Origin: Candidatus Magasanikiibacteriota bacterium
Lineage (GTDB): Bacteria; Patescibacteriota; Patescibacteriia; Magasanikbacterales; UBA922
Length of the DNA stretch: 37,265 nucleotides
NCBI GenBank assembly: GCA_903837125.1
Contig: CAILTG010000019.1
Coordinates: forward strand, 1-37,265
Reading direction: 5' to 3'
The position numbers and the translations under genes are program-made. Below the pieces are notes generated by a model. It saw only the letters and a program-made list of their open reading frames with translations, had not been told where the DNA came from and did no database searches. Shown here one piece after another: positions 13,550 through 22,781 of this stretch. How positions within the stretch are numbered: position 1 is the stretch's first letter; every line of letters starts with the position of its first letter.

Positions 13550-15154
13550 TTACTCATTCTCTCGTATTTCCGGAGTCACATTCCATAATTTTAACCAGCG
13601 GCGTTTGAAACTGCTTTTAAATTTTTCCATTTCTTCTAATTTTAGCAAATGTTCTGCAATGCCAAATACTAAGAGTCCGGCCAAGCCAGAAATTAATCCT
13701 TGAGTAAAGATGCCCCAAAATTTATTCATATCTACAATTTGCGAAAGAGGGAATTTAAGATATTGAATGACTAATGCCATTAAAGTTGCGCCTACAGAAA
13801 GTTTAAGTAAGGTAATAATGACTTTATTTTCCTGCAAACTGCCCAATTTTTTGTGTAGTATAATCCAAAGTAGAGCCATCTGAATAATCATTGATAAAGA
13901 AAAAGACATGGCTAATCCTGAAATACCAAATTTATTTTTTAAAGTTATTCCTAGGATAATATTTACTACGTCGGAGGTTATTCCTACTATAAATGGCCAC
14001 CAAGTATTGTGCATAGCATAAAAAGTGCGAGCTAGAAGTGGAATTAAACATTGAGCAAAAAGCGAAATAGAAAAGAAAGCCAATACGTTGGCAGTATCAA
14101 CGGTGTCATTCCAATCAAATTTGCCGGAACCATAGGTAACGCGCACAATTTGAGCACGCAAAAGTAGAAATAGAATTGTTATAGGAATAATAAAAAATAG
14201 TATTTGCCTAATGGTATTGGATAAATTTTCAATCATTTCTTGTTTTTTATTTTCGGCAAAAAATTCTGAGAGCGTGGGCAGAGCGGCCACGGCAAAGGAA
14301 ACACCAATAATGCCAATGGGAAAGTATTGCAAATTATTAGCTAAATTAAATATAGTAATACTGCCGGTGGCCAAGGTGGAAGATAAAATAGTGATGATTA
14401 ATAAATTTAATTGGTTAGAAGCCAAACCTAAGGTGCGCGGAATCATCAGCTTACCAATCTCTCGTACATTGGCGTCTTTCCATAAAAATAATCCTTGGTA
14501 ATGAAATCCTTGTTTAATGAGGGTGGGTAGTTGTACCGCCAGATGCATTAGTGCCCCCAAGACTACGCCATAGGCTAGAGCTTTGATGCCAAAAATTGGA
14601 TATAAAACAGTAGCACCAATAATTATGCCAATGTTGTACATTATTGGTGTGAGAGAATAAATTAAGAAATTTTTAGTAGATTGCAGTACTCCCCCTACAA
14701 TACCGGAAATTCCCAAAAAAATTGGGCTTAAAAACATTATGCGGGTGAGCATAATGGACATTTTTAATCTTTCAGCATCAAATCCTGGTACCAAGAGACG
14801 GGTAATTTGTGGAGTAAAAATAAATAATACACCACAGACGATCGCCATGGTGATAATTAAAATATTTATTACACTGTTGGTTACTTTCCAAGCTTCTTTT
14901 TTGTCTTTGTTAATTAATCTAATAAATACCGGAATAAAACCGGCCGATAGAGCGCCGACAATTAACAAATTATAAATAAAATCAGGTATACGGAAAGCGG
15001 CATAATAACTATCTAAAATAGTCCCAGCGCCAAACTGATGCGCAAAAATTCTGTCTCTTACTAGCCCCATAAATCGTGAAGCCAAAGACGCCGCTCCTAG
15101 TATAATAGCAGCACCGGTAATGGATTGGGATTTAGAACTAAAGATGTTGGACAT
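13550..15154 (-). CDS. murJ: Lipid II flippase MurJ (MviN family)
   Basis: Inner-membrane flippase that moves lipid II for peptidoglycan synthesis. The 534-residue protein is polytopic, with the MviN pattern: GAAIILGAASLASRFMGLVR then DRIFAHQFGAGTILDSYYAAFRIPD at the N-terminus, followed by about 13-14 hydrophobic helices and a charged cytoplasmic tail. Family residues such as the conserved Arg pair in helix 1-2 (R27, R31 region) are visible. It lies 18 nt after the 216-residue membrane-anchored protein gene on the same strand, so the two are probably co-transcribed. Confidence 0.95.
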   Translation of the reverse strand: MSNIFSSKSQSITGAAIILGAASLASRFMGLVRDRIFAHQFGAGTILDSYYAAFRIPDFIYNLLIVGALSAGFIPVFIRLINKDKKEAWKVTNSVINILIITMAIVCGVLFIFTPQITRLLVPGFDAERLKMSIMLTRIMFLSPIFLGISGIVGGVLQSTKNFLIYSLTPIMYNIGIIIGATVLYPIFGIKALAYGVVLGALMHLAVQLPTLIKQGFHYQGLFLWKDANVREIGKLMIPRTLGLASNQLNLLIITILSSTLATGSITIFNLANNLQYFPIGIIGVSFAVAALPTLSEFFAENKKQEMIENLSNTIRQILFFIIPITILFLLLRAQIVRVTYGSGKFDWNDTVDTANVLAFFSISLFAQCLIPLLARTFYAMHNTWWPFIVGITSDVVNIILGITLKNKFGISGLAMSFSLSMIIQMALLWIILHKKLGSLQENKVIITLLKLSVGATLMALVIQYLKFPLSQIVDMNKFWGIFTQGLISGLAGLLVFGIAEHLLKLEEMEKFKSSFKRRWLKLWNVTPEIRENE

Positions 15155-15172
15155 TTAGAATAATTATGAATT

Positions 15173-15823
15173 TTATTCTTTCGGAATTTTTATGGTTAGT
15201 GAAAAAAAGTCTGTACCATTTTTTGCAGAGTTGTCTGTTAAATAAAAAACTCCTTCAATATTGTCATTTTTAAAGTTGAATTGATAGTTATTTTCATTAT
15301 CACTGATCATTTGTATTTGATATTTATTTTTTGTCAATTCATTTTTATAATATTTTTCTATAAATCGTGGTTCAGCCGAAAGATCTCCCCATTGAATTTC
15401 CACAGTATCACGTAACTCAAGTGGCGGCTCTTTAATAAATTCGCGAAGATTATTCCAAGTGAGTGTTTCTTTAAAATTTAGAGAATGTTTTTCCCACAGC
15501 AATAATCCTGGCGAAAGTATAAATTTGGGAACGAAAATAGCCAGTTTTTTGGGCAAGGATGCTTGATTGGTAGGGGTGAAGATTATTCTATCAATATTGT
15601 CTTTGTCGTAAACGGGTATCGTTTGGGGAAAATTATTAGGAACACTTTTTAATTCAACAGAATGTGACCCATCAGAGAATTTGAGAATAATAAGTGAGGC
15701 AAGAATAATAAAAAAAATACCACCACAACCGGTAAGGCAGCTGTGTTTTAAACAAGACGATTTTTTCTTTAATTCCTCAAGCGGGGGCTCTTTGATTTCA
15801 ATGTTGTCAATATTTCTGCGCAT
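15173..15823 (-). CDS. Single-pass membrane-anchored protein, 216 aa
   Basis: Not recognised. A charged N-terminus (about 35 residues, with EEPPLEEL-like acidic stretch and three Cys: CLKHSCLTGC) precedes one hydrophobic helix (about 34-48, GGIFFIILASLIILKF). The remaining ~165 residues appear extracytoplasmic and contain beta-type segments (PQTIPVYDKDNIDRIIFTPT, DTVEIQWGDL, YQIQMISDNENNYQFNF, FFSLTIKIP). It has no enzyme motif. It precedes murJ in the same operon, so an envelope role is possible but unproven. Confidence 0.72.
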   Translation of the reverse strand: MRRNIDNIEIKEPPLEELKKKSSCLKHSCLTGCGGIFFIILASLIILKFSDGSHSVELKSVPNNFPQTIPVYDKDNIDRIIFTPTNQASLPKKLAIFVPKFILSPGLLLWEKHSLNFKETLTWNNLREFIKEPPLELRDTVEIQWGDLSAEPRFIEKYYKNELTKNKYQIQMISDNENNYQFNFKNDNIEGVFYLTDNSAKNGTDFFSLTIKIPKE

Positions 15824-15868
15824 AGACTTTAATATTATAGCATGGGATTATGATTTTGTGGAGGGTGT

Positions 15869-15897
15869 TTGGTGAAGAGGGAAATTGGTGGTATAAT
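15869..15897 (+). promoter_or_regulatory. Probable promoter for the nuclease-uvrB pair
   Basis: TTGGTG at 15869-15874, a 17-bp spacer and TATAAT at 15892-15897. The -10 is perfect and the -35 is weak. A 20-bp inverted repeat lies between it and the gene. Confidence 0.5.
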
Positions 15898-15921
15898 TTA
15901 ATAGTTCGTATAGATATTACC

Positions 15922-15985
15922 TATCATTTATTATCTATCATATATTTCTGAGTAAAATTAGATAAATGATAGATGATAAATGATA
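15922..15985. repeat. 20-bp inverted repeat upstream of the beta-CASP nuclease gene
   Basis: Arm 15922-15941 (TATCATTTATTATCTATCAT) and arm 15966-15985 are inverted copies with one mismatch and a 24-nt spacer. AT-rich; built of ATGATAGATGATAA-type units. It could be an operator or simply another dispersed palindrome. Confidence 0.6.
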
Positions 15986-16005
15986 TAATTTAATCACATA
16001 AAATT

Positions 16006-17370
16006 ATGCATATTACATTCTGTGGCGCTGACCGTGAAGTTACCGGTTCTTGTCATTTACTAGAAGTTGGTAATAAGAAAATTTTAATTGATTGTGGAAT
16101 GTTTCAGGGTTCTAATTTTAATGAAGGCAAGAATTTTGACCCTTTTCCTTTTAATCCTCAAGAGCTCGATGTGGTGTTAGTAACTCATGCCCACTTGGAT
16201 CATGTTGGTCGATTGCCAAAATTAGTTAAGGAAGGTTTTAATGGCCGAATTTACATGTTGAAAGCTACTGTAGAATTAACAGAATTAATTTGGCATGATG
16301 CTTATGAAATAATGTCTTATAGTCATCGTAAATTTCAAGAACCTTTACTTTATGATACTACAGATATTGCTTCAGCTTTGAGTTTATGTAAAGGTGTAAA
16401 TTATCATGAGCCATTGGATTTGGGCGAGGGGATTTCCGCAGTTTGGAAAGATGCTGGCCATATTTTTGGTTCAGCGTTTATAGAAATAGAGATTAAGACT
16501 AAGATTGAGACTAAAAAAGTAGTGTTTTCGGGTGATATTGGTAACATCAATGAACCGATTGTGAGAGATACTGAGTTAATTAGCCCTAATGTTGATTTAA
16601 TGGTTTGTGAATCTACATATGGTGATCGGCTACATGAACCAATTGATGTGCGAAGGAGCCTAATTTTACAATTATTTAATGATGCTTATAAAAAGGGTGG
16701 AACTTTAATGATTCCGGCATTTTCACTAGAGCGTACGCAGGAATTATTGTATGATCTTAATTATTTGAGCGAGATTGACAAAACTTTGCCGCCCATGCCA
16801 ATTTTTTTGGATAGTCCTTTAGCCATTGATGCTACCAAAGTTTATGAAAGATATCCAGAATATTATGATGCCGAAGCCGCTACTTTGCATAATTTAGGAG
16901 AGGATTTTTTAAAGTTTCATCAATTAAAAATGACTCGCACTAAAGAACAATCAATGGAAATTAATAAAATACGTGGACCAAAAGTAGTGATTGCTGGTGC
17001 TGGTATGATGAATGGTGGACGCATTTTGCATCATGCTTACCGTTATTTGTCTGATGCTAATTCCACTTTATTAATCATTGGCTATCAAGCACAAGGCACT
17101 TTAGGGAGACGACTGTATGAGGGAGCAAAACAGGTAAAAGTTTTTAATGAAGATGTGTTCGTTAATTGTACAATTAAAGCAGTAGGGGCTTTATCGGCGC
17201 ATGGCGATCAGCAAAAATTGTTGAATTGGATTGGCGGGAGTCAATTGCCTAAAGAAATTTATTTTGTGCATGGCGAACCGCATGCGGCTACTGAGCTGGC
17301 ACATAAGGTTAGAGACAAATTTAATTTAAAAACTTTTATTCCGGAAATGGGAGAGACGATTGAAGTTTGA
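16006..17370 (+). CDS. Metallo-beta-lactamase/beta-CASP RNA-processing exonuclease
   Basis: Likely ribonuclease of the CPSF/YSH1-like beta-CASP group. The 454-residue protein has the zinc motif THAHLDHVGR (H61, H63, D65, H66), a further His in AGHIFGSAF (about 153) and Asp in FSGDIGN; the beta-CASP cap contains IPAFSLERTQELLYDL (motif A), GALSAHGDQ (motif B) and YFVHGEP (motif C). These give a complete two-metal site. A segment EIKTKIETKK near 163-172 is encoded by AAGACTAAGATT-type repeats. It ends TGA 10 nt before uvrB. Confidence 0.93.
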   Translation: MHITFCGADREVTGSCHLLEVGNKKILIDCGMFQGSNFNEGKNFDPFPFNPQELDVVLVTHAHLDHVGRLPKLVKEGFNGRIYMLKATVELTELIWHDAYEIMSYSHRKFQEPLLYDTTDIASALSLCKGVNYHEPLDLGEGISAVWKDAGHIFGSAFIEIEIKTKIETKKVVFSGDIGNINEPIVRDTELISPNVDLMVCESTYGDRLHEPIDVRRSLILQLFNDAYKKGGTLMIPAFSLERTQELLYDLNYLSEIDKTLPPMPIFLDSPLAIDATKVYERYPEYYDAEAATLHNLGEDFLKFHQLKMTRTKEQSMEINKIRGPKVVIAGAGMMNGGRILHHAYRYLSDANSTLLIIGYQAQGTLGRRLYEGAKQVKVFNEDVFVNCTIKAVGALSAHGDQQKLLNWIGGSQLPKEIYFVHGEPHAATELAHKVRDKFNLKTFIPEMGETIEV

Positions 17371-17380
17371 AAGTTTTTAT

Positions 17381-19453
17381 ATGAACTTCAAACTAAAATC
17401 ACAATACAAACCAGCGGGCGACCAACCACAAGCTATTGAAAAGCTCAGTTTAGGTTTAGAAAAAGGTTTTAAAAAACAGACTTTACTCGGCGTTACCGGC
17501 AGCGGAAAAACTTTTACCATTGCCAATGTAATTGCCAAAGTGCAAATGCCTACACTGGTTATTGCTCATAATAAAACTTTAGCTGCGCAACTGTGCAATG
17601 AATTTCGGGAATTTTTTCCAAACAACGCAGTGGAGTATTTTGTTTCTTATTATGATTATTATCAGCCCGAGGCCTATATGCCAGGCAGTGATACTTATAT
17701 AGAAAAAGAAGCACAAATTAATGAGGAAATAGATCGCTTGCGTCATGCTTGCACACAGGCTTTGCTTACTCGGCGTGATGTAATTATTGTGGCTTCGGTT
17801 TCCTGTATTTATGGTTTAGGTTCACCAGAAGAATACGAAAAAATTGTTTTGCATTTAGAAAAAGAACAAAAATTAGATCGGCAAGAAATGTTGAAACAGT
17901 TGGTGGAAATGCAATTTGAAAGAACTAATTCAGATTTGCGTCGTGGACAATTTCGTTTACGAGGACAGGTATTTGAAGTAATGCCGGTGAATGAAGAGAT
18001 AATATATCGTTTGGAAATCTCTGATAAAATTAATTTGATTGAAATGGTTGATTCGGTAACGAGAAAAATTAAACATCAAACAAATGATCTTTGGTTATTT
18101 CCTGCTAAACATTATGTGGCTAGTCCCCAAATGAGGGAACGAGCTTTTAAAACTATTAAAGAAGAACTTCAGACACAATTAAATTTTTTTGAAAAAAAAG
18201 GCAAGGTGTTGGAATATGAAAGATTAAAACGACGAGTACGTTATGATTTAGAAATGATAAAAAATATTGGTTATTGCAATGGCATTGAAAATTATTCAAG
18301 GCATTTTGATGGACGGAGCGTGGGTGAGCCGCCATACACACTTCTTGACTATTTTTCGAGAGAGAGAAACCCCTCCCTAACCCTCCCCTTGGCAGGGGCG
18401 GGAAGCTTTTTGACTGTCATTGATGAATCACATGTTACCGTCTCACAAATCGGTGGCATGTATGCTGGTGATAAATCACGTAAAGACACTTTGGTTGAAC
18501 ACGGATTTAGATTACCAAGTGCGCGTGATAATCGGCCTTTAAATTTTCAAGAATTTGAAAAACGTCTTAATCAAACTATTTATGTTTCAGCTACGCCGAG
18601 TGAATTTGAGTTACATGAGAGTGAACAAATAGTGGAACAGATTGTTAGACCGACGGGACTTATTGATCCGGAGGTGATTATTAGACCAGTGACGGGGAAA
18701 GCACAAAATAATTTAAAAATTAAAGGATTGTCACAGATTGAGGATTTAATTTTAAGAATTGATGAACGAGTAAAAAGTAATGAACGGGTGTTGGTAACGA
18801 CTTTAACCAAAAAAATGGCAGAAGATTTAAATGATTATTTACTCAAAAAAAAGTATAAGGTAAGGTATTTACATAGTGATATTCTAACAATGGAGCGAAT
18901 TGAAATTATTACTGATTTGCGTCGGGGCAAAATTGATGTAATTGTAGGCGTAAACTTGCTTCGTGAAGGTTTGGATTTGCCGGAGGTATCACTAGTGGCA
19001 ATTTTGGATGCTGATAAAGAAGGATTTTTACGCTCTGCTACTAGTTTGATTCAAACCATCGGTCGAGCGGCTCGCAATGTTAATGGACAAGTGATTTTGT
19101 ATGCGGATAACATCACCAAATCAATTCAAAAAGCGCTTGATGAAACAAATCGTCGGCGTAAAATTCAATTGGCATATAATAAAAAACATGGTATAACGCC
19201 AAAGACAATTGAGAAAACTATTAGGAATATTTTAGAAGATTTTGGGATACGAAATACGAAAGATACAAAATTAGGAAAACATAATACAAAACGAGAGGTG
19301 CTTGAATTGGATTTGAAAGGGGATAATCGGCCAGTTGAAGAAATTCTTAAAGATAAAGAAAAACAGATGAAAGAGGCAGCGAAAGAATTGCAGTTTGAAT
19401 TGGCGGCAATACTGCGGGATGAAATTCATGAGTTGAAGAAAATTAAAAATTAA
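17381..19453 (+). CDS. uvrB: UvrABC system protein B
   Basis: Damage-verifying helicase-like subunit of nucleotide excision repair. The 690-residue protein shows the P-loop GVTGSGKT (37-44), the beta-hairpin region YYDYYQPEAYMPGSDTYIEK (about 91-110), VIDESHVT, SATPSEFE, the helicase motif VI region QTIGRAARN, and a C-terminal UVR motif. ATG 17381 is chosen because MNFKLKSQYKPAGDQ matches family starts. Before VIDESH there is an extra segment RNPSLTLPLAGAG (residues about 330-342) from a GC-rich hairpin repeat (18370-18402), and near residue 622 an extra segment IRNTKDTKLGKHNTKRE from an ACGAAATACGAAA-type repeat. Confidence 0.98.
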   Translation: MNFKLKSQYKPAGDQPQAIEKLSLGLEKGFKKQTLLGVTGSGKTFTIANVIAKVQMPTLVIAHNKTLAAQLCNEFREFFPNNAVEYFVSYYDYYQPEAYMPGSDTYIEKEAQINEEIDRLRHACTQALLTRRDVIIVASVSCIYGLGSPEEYEKIVLHLEKEQKLDRQEMLKQLVEMQFERTNSDLRRGQFRLRGQVFEVMPVNEEIIYRLEISDKINLIEMVDSVTRKIKHQTNDLWLFPAKHYVASPQMRERAFKTIKEELQTQLNFFEKKGKVLEYERLKRRVRYDLEMIKNIGYCNGIENYSRHFDGRSVGEPPYTLLDYFSRERNPSLTLPLAGAGSFLTVIDESHVTVSQIGGMYAGDKSRKDTLVEHGFRLPSARDNRPLNFQEFEKRLNQTIYVSATPSEFELHESEQIVEQIVRPTGLIDPEVIIRPVTGKAQNNLKIKGLSQIEDLILRIDERVKSNERVLVTTLTKKMAEDLNDYLLKKKYKVRYLHSDILTMERIEIITDLRRGKIDVIVGVNLLREGLDLPEVSLVAILDADKEGFLRSATSLIQTIGRAARNVNGQVILYADNITKSIQKALDETNRRRKIQLAYNKKHGITPKTIEKTIRNILEDFGIRNTKDTKLGKHNTKREVLELDLKGDNRPVEEILKDKEKQMKEAAKELQFELAAILRDEIHELKKIKN
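18370..18402. repeat. GC-rich hairpin repeat in uvrB
   Basis: CCCTCCCTAACCCTCCCC, then TTGGCA, then GGGGCGGG; the last CCCTCCCC pairs with GGGGCGGG with one mismatch. It codes for NPSLTLPLAGAG, placed just before the conserved DESH box. Confidence 0.7.
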
Positions 19454-19461
19454 AATTTTAA

Positions 19462-19491
19462 AACAATCCGCCCAGGGCGGATTGTTTTTAT
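19462..19491 (+). terminator. Rho-independent terminator after uvrB
   Basis: A stem of about 11 bp (AACAATCCGCC with GGCGGATTGTT), a 3-nt loop and TTT lie directly after uvrB. With the A run on the other side it could also serve the convergent lipoprotein gene. Confidence 0.85.
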
Positions 19492-19524
19492 TTAAATCAA
19501 ATTTGTTCAATCTAATTCAATGTT

Positions 19525-19968
19525 TTATTTAATATCAACTTCCAAATCATTACTATAAACTGTACAAATACTGTTTACCATTACACAAGCTCTAATATGA
19601 GATTTACCAATTGGCAAATTGGTCCATTCAAAATCAAAATGGGCCGGACCGCGCTCATACCAGTATCGTCCAGGATAAGTTGGATTGGAGTCGTTGCCTT
19701 GAATTAAGGCATAAGCCGTGGCTTGTTTTTTTAGTTCGTCAGTTACTTGCCAATTTAATTTTACTGTTTGGTTACCAGTGGCTTCGGCGGTAAGTGTAAT
19801 ACCTGTTTGGTTTTGGTTTGTTTGTTCGTTTGTTGCTGTTGTTGTGCTGATGGTGGTGTTTGAGTTGTCAGCTGGTTTGGAGTTTACATCATTATTAGAA
19901 GTTGAACTGCAGGCAGCGCCTAGCAAAAATAAAATTGCTATTGAGCCAAAAAGGATGGTTTTTTGCAT
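19525..19968 (-). CDS. Small lipoprotein with a fibronectin-III-like domain
   Basis: The 147-residue precursor starts with a lipoprotein signal peptide: MQKT, a hydrophobic helix, and the lipobox LGAAC with the lipidated Cys at residue 20. Next comes a low-complexity Asn/Thr/Ser linker (about 21-55) that would hold the domain away from the membrane. The C-terminal ~90 residues read like a beta-sandwich (QTVKLNWQVTDELKK, AHFDFEWTNLPIGKSHIRAC, TVYSNDLEVDI), resembling FN3-type domains; this is inference from pattern. Two Cys there could form a disulfide. The ligand is unknown. Confidence 0.78.
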   Translation of the reverse strand: MQKTILFGSIAILFLLGAACSSTSNNDVNSKPADNSNTTISTTTATNEQTNQNQTGITLTAEATGNQTVKLNWQVTDELKKQATAYALIQGNDSNPTYPGRYWYERGPAHFDFEWTNLPIGKSHIRACVMVNSICTVYSNDLEVDIK

Positions 19969-20043
19969 AGGATTTAAAAGCTAAGATTAAGACTAAGATT
20001 AAGACTTTACAATTATAACAAAAGGGCAAAATAAAGCAAACCC

Positions 20044-20119
20044 AGTCCACTAATTTTTGACACTAATCGCACTAATATATTTAGTATTCGTGTGATTAGT
20101 GCGTTGGATTAGTGGACAC
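20044..20119. repeat. Inverted repeat upstream of typA
   Basis: The left arm starts AGTCCACTAAT and continues with ACTAAT repeats; the right arm carries ATTAGTGCG and ends ATTAGTGGACACT. The pair could form a stem of about 30 bp with interruptions. The right end touches the -35 box of the typA promoter, and the left arm holds a second TTGACA-like sequence. Confidence 0.65.
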
Positions 20120-20148
20120 TTGACAAATAACATTTTTTATAGTATAAT
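20120..20148 (+). promoter_or_regulatory. Consensus sigma-70-type promoter of typA
   Basis: TTGACA at 20120-20125, a 17-bp spacer and TATAAT at 20143-20148, a perfect match to consensus. The leader to the ATG at 20190 is about 35 nt. Confidence 0.88.
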
Positions 20149-20189
20149 TTCGCCAGTTTTACATCCCCAGGTAAGGGGTTATTTAAATT

Positions 20190-21986
20190 ATGGAAATTAG
20201 AAATATTGCAATTATTGCTCACGTTGATCACGGTAAGACCAAGCTAACCGATGCTTTAATGCGTCAAACTGGCATGGTCACGGATGATTCAGTGAGTATG
20301 GATTCAAACGCTTTGGAAAAAGAGCGGGGTATTACGATTTATTCAAAAAATACTAGTGTGTTTTATAAAGGCACAAAAATTAATATTGTGGATACTCCCG
20401 GTCACGCGGATTTTGGTTCGGAAGTAGAGCGGGTACTGCGTTCAATTGATTCAGTGTTATTAATTGTTGATGCTCAAGAAGGACCAATGCCCCAAACTAA
20501 GTTTGTTTTAAAAAAATCTTTGGAATTGGGAATTAAGCCGATTGTGGTAATAAATAAAATAGATAAGGCAGCGGCTCGGCCAGAATGGACGCATGATAAA
20601 GTTTTGGAATTATTTATGGATTTGGGTGCCAATGATGAACAATTAAATTTTACCACGGTGTATGCTATTGCGAAGCTCGGAATTGCTAAAATGCAGTTAA
20701 CTGATGAGTCAACAAATTTAGTTCCGCTTTTGGATACAATTTTGGAAAAAGTACCACCGGTTAAAGCCAATTTGGATTTACCGTTTGCTTTTCAACCATT
20801 TAATTTAGCTTATGATAATTATTTAGGACGTTTAGGAATTGGCCGGGTTTATCAGGGAACCTTAAAAACTGGAGAAAAAGTTTTTGTAAAAAAACCAACT
20901 GGTGAAGTTTTTACCGGAAGTATTACCAAGTTGTTTACTTTTGAAGGAATAAATAGAAAAGAAGTACCAGAAGTGGCAGCTGGTGATATTGTCATGATTG
21001 CTGGATTGCCACAGATTTATATTAGTGATACTGTGTGTACTGATCAAAATCAAGAACTTTTGCCAGCTATTAGAATTGATGAGCCAACTATTTCTTTAAA
21101 TTTTTTGGTGAATAACTCACCATTTGCCGGTCGGGAAGGAAAATTTGTTACTAACAGTCAAATTAAAGAACGTTTGGAAAAAGAATTAGAAGTGAATGTG
21201 GGTTTAAAAATAGATTTTACTCCAGTTGATTATTATAAAGTTTTTGGACGTGGAGAATTGCATATTGCCATTTTATTGGAAAATATGCGCCGTGAAGGTT
21301 TTGAATTGCAAGTTTCTCAGCCTCAAGTAATTATTAAAGAAATTGATGGAGTAAAGTGTGAACCGTTTGAAGAAGTAACTATTGATATAAAAGATTCTTC
21401 GGCTGGAATTGTTATAGAAAAAATGGCCAAAAGAAAAGGTAAAATGTTAGAAATGCGACCAGAACAAAATCATAGTCGTATTATTTATGAAATACCAACT
21501 CGCGGACTTTTGGGTTATCGTAATGAGTTTATTATCGATACCCGCGGTGAAGGAATATTATGTTCGCAATTTTCCGGGTTTAAACCACATGTTGGCGAAA
21601 TTGAAAAACGTGACGTAGGTTCAATGATTTCTGGTGAAAGCGGCAAGGTCTTGACCTATTCCTTATCTAATTTACAAGAACGCGGAACTTTGTATGTTGG
21701 TGCAAATGTGGAAGTATATGTTGGGCAGGTGATTGGTAATACCTCTAAAGGTCAGGAAATGACTGTTAACCCAATTAAAGGCAAGCATTTAACCAATATG
21801 CGCTCAAGTAATTCAGATATTGCCATTCAAATAATTCCGCCTATGGAATTAACTTTGGAGCGCGGTTTAGAAGTAATGGCTGAGGATGAATTTTTAGAAA
21901 TTACTCCTAAATCCGTTCGTTTACGTAAACAATTTCTTACTGAAACTGATAGAGTAAGGGCAGGTAGAAAGATGAATAAAGAGTAA
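20190..21986 (+). CDS. typA: Translational GTPase TypA/BipA
   Basis: Ribosome-binding GTPase involved in stress adaptation and ribosome assembly. The 598-residue protein has G1 AHVDHGKT (10-17), RGITIYSKN (G2), DTPGHADF (G3) and NKIDKAAARPEW (G4, BipA type), then the beta-barrel and BipA-specific C-terminal domain with the TRGLLGYRNEFIIDTRGEG motif. Length is normal. The residue after G1 is Lys (GKTKL) where most have Thr, which should not break the P-loop. It has its own near-perfect promoter and a terminator. Confidence 0.97.
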   Translation: MEIRNIAIIAHVDHGKTKLTDALMRQTGMVTDDSVSMDSNALEKERGITIYSKNTSVFYKGTKINIVDTPGHADFGSEVERVLRSIDSVLLIVDAQEGPMPQTKFVLKKSLELGIKPIVVINKIDKAAARPEWTHDKVLELFMDLGANDEQLNFTTVYAIAKLGIAKMQLTDESTNLVPLLDTILEKVPPVKANLDLPFAFQPFNLAYDNYLGRLGIGRVYQGTLKTGEKVFVKKPTGEVFTGSITKLFTFEGINRKEVPEVAAGDIVMIAGLPQIYISDTVCTDQNQELLPAIRIDEPTISLNFLVNNSPFAGREGKFVTNSQIKERLEKELEVNVGLKIDFTPVDYYKVFGRGELHIAILLENMRREGFELQVSQPQVIIKEIDGVKCEPFEEVTIDIKDSSAGIVIEKMAKRKGKMLEMRPEQNHSRIIYEIPTRGLLGYRNEFIIDTRGEGILCSQFSGFKPHVGEIEKRDVGSMISGESGKVLTYSLSNLQERGTLYVGANVEVYVGQVIGNTSKGQEMTVNPIKGKHLTNMRSSNSDIAIQIIPPMELTLERGLEVMAEDEFLEITPKSVRLRKQFLTETDRVRAGRKMNKE

Positions 21987-22030
21987 CGAAAAATATTGGA
22001 GTGGGCGATCAATTTGACTAAAAAACATAA

Positions 22031-22063
22031 AAATAGTAAGATTAATACAATCTTACTATTTTA
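22031..22063 (+). terminator. Rho-independent terminator after typA
   Basis: A stem of about 12 bp (AAATAGTAAGATT with AATCTTACTATTT), a 5-nt loop and a TTT tail lie 45 nt after the typA stop. Confidence 0.75.
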
Positions 22064-22081
22064 ATTTTAAAATAAAAATTT

Positions 22082-22567
22082 ATGAGAGAAGGGAATTTTG
22101 AACAGTCGGCTTTTGAAGGGCCAGATCGTTCTGGAGAAAAAGATCCCAAAGGTTATGATTTTAACCTTCACCAGGAGGTTAGAGCTTTGAGTAATGAGAA
22201 TTTAGTTAGATTTTTAGAAGAAGAACGTGCTTTGGATAAAAGCAAAGGAAGACACAAAAGTGCTGAAACTAGACAAATTTTAAGAGATAGTAATGGACCA
22301 TCTGAAGATGATGAAGATGATGATCCAAGAATTATTGATGCCTTACAGAAAGCGGCAGAAGGTAGTGTGGAAACAATGGACGAAAGTATTGGTTATGAAA
22401 ATATGAGGGGTAGATGTGTTCATGAATTACATAAAAGAGTGGGACAAATACTGTTTGGAATGGTTGACATATTGGAGGGTGAGAGAAAGCCACTAACAGA
22501 TTTAGAGCTTAAGATGTTGAAAATTGATAATAAAGAACAAGAGGAAGAATTTGAATTAAAATTTTAG
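22082..22567 (+). CDS. Uncharacterised acidic 161-aa protein
   Basis: Not recognised. A hydrophilic N-terminus (MREGNFEQSAFEGPDRSGEK) leads to a helical stretch NENLVRFLEEERALDKSKG, an acidic linker EDDEDDDPRI (about 79-88), and a second helical half with two or three His and one Cys (RGRCVHELHKRVGQILF). No membrane segment or catalytic motif is visible. It sits between two terminators; its own promoter is not obvious. Confidence 0.68.
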   Translation: MREGNFEQSAFEGPDRSGEKDPKGYDFNLHQEVRALSNENLVRFLEEERALDKSKGRHKSAETRQILRDSNGPSEDDEDDDPRIIDALQKAAEGSVETMDESIGYENMRGRCVHELHKRVGQILFGMVDILEGERKPLTDLELKMLKIDNKEQEEEFELKF

Positions 22568-22612
22568 GGTGAGTGGGGGATTAGGTTAGAAATTTAATAT
22601 GTAATAAACATT

Positions 22613-22641
22613 AAAACCAGTGTCAGAAAGCACTGGTTTTG
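22613..22641 (+). terminator. Terminator after the 161-aa gene
   Basis: A perfect 10-bp stem AAAACCAGTG/CACTGGTTTT with an 8-nt loop and ending in TTTT. Confidence 0.8.
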
Positions 22642-22646
22642 TATTA

Positions 22647-22674
22647 TTGACAAATCATACTAGAGTGGTATACT
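22647..22674 (+). promoter_or_regulatory. Sigma-70-type promoter of uvrA
   Basis: TTGACA at 22647-22652, a 16-bp spacer and TATACT at 22669-22674, just after the preceding terminator. The leader of about 100 nt has no recognisable SOS (LexA) box. Confidence 0.75.
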
Positions 22675-22781
22675 TAGAGCATTGATTTAGAAGGATTTAA
22701 ACCAATTGTGAATGAATTTGTTCTTTTTGTGTAATTCATAATTAACCCCTAAAGTGGGCATTTTTGCGTTTAATCAATGCT

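Noticed and set aside
17360-17380. Upstream start for uvrB at 17360
   Set aside because: It overlaps the end of the preceding gene and adds residues not found in UvrB; MNFKLKSQYKPAGDQ is the family-like start.
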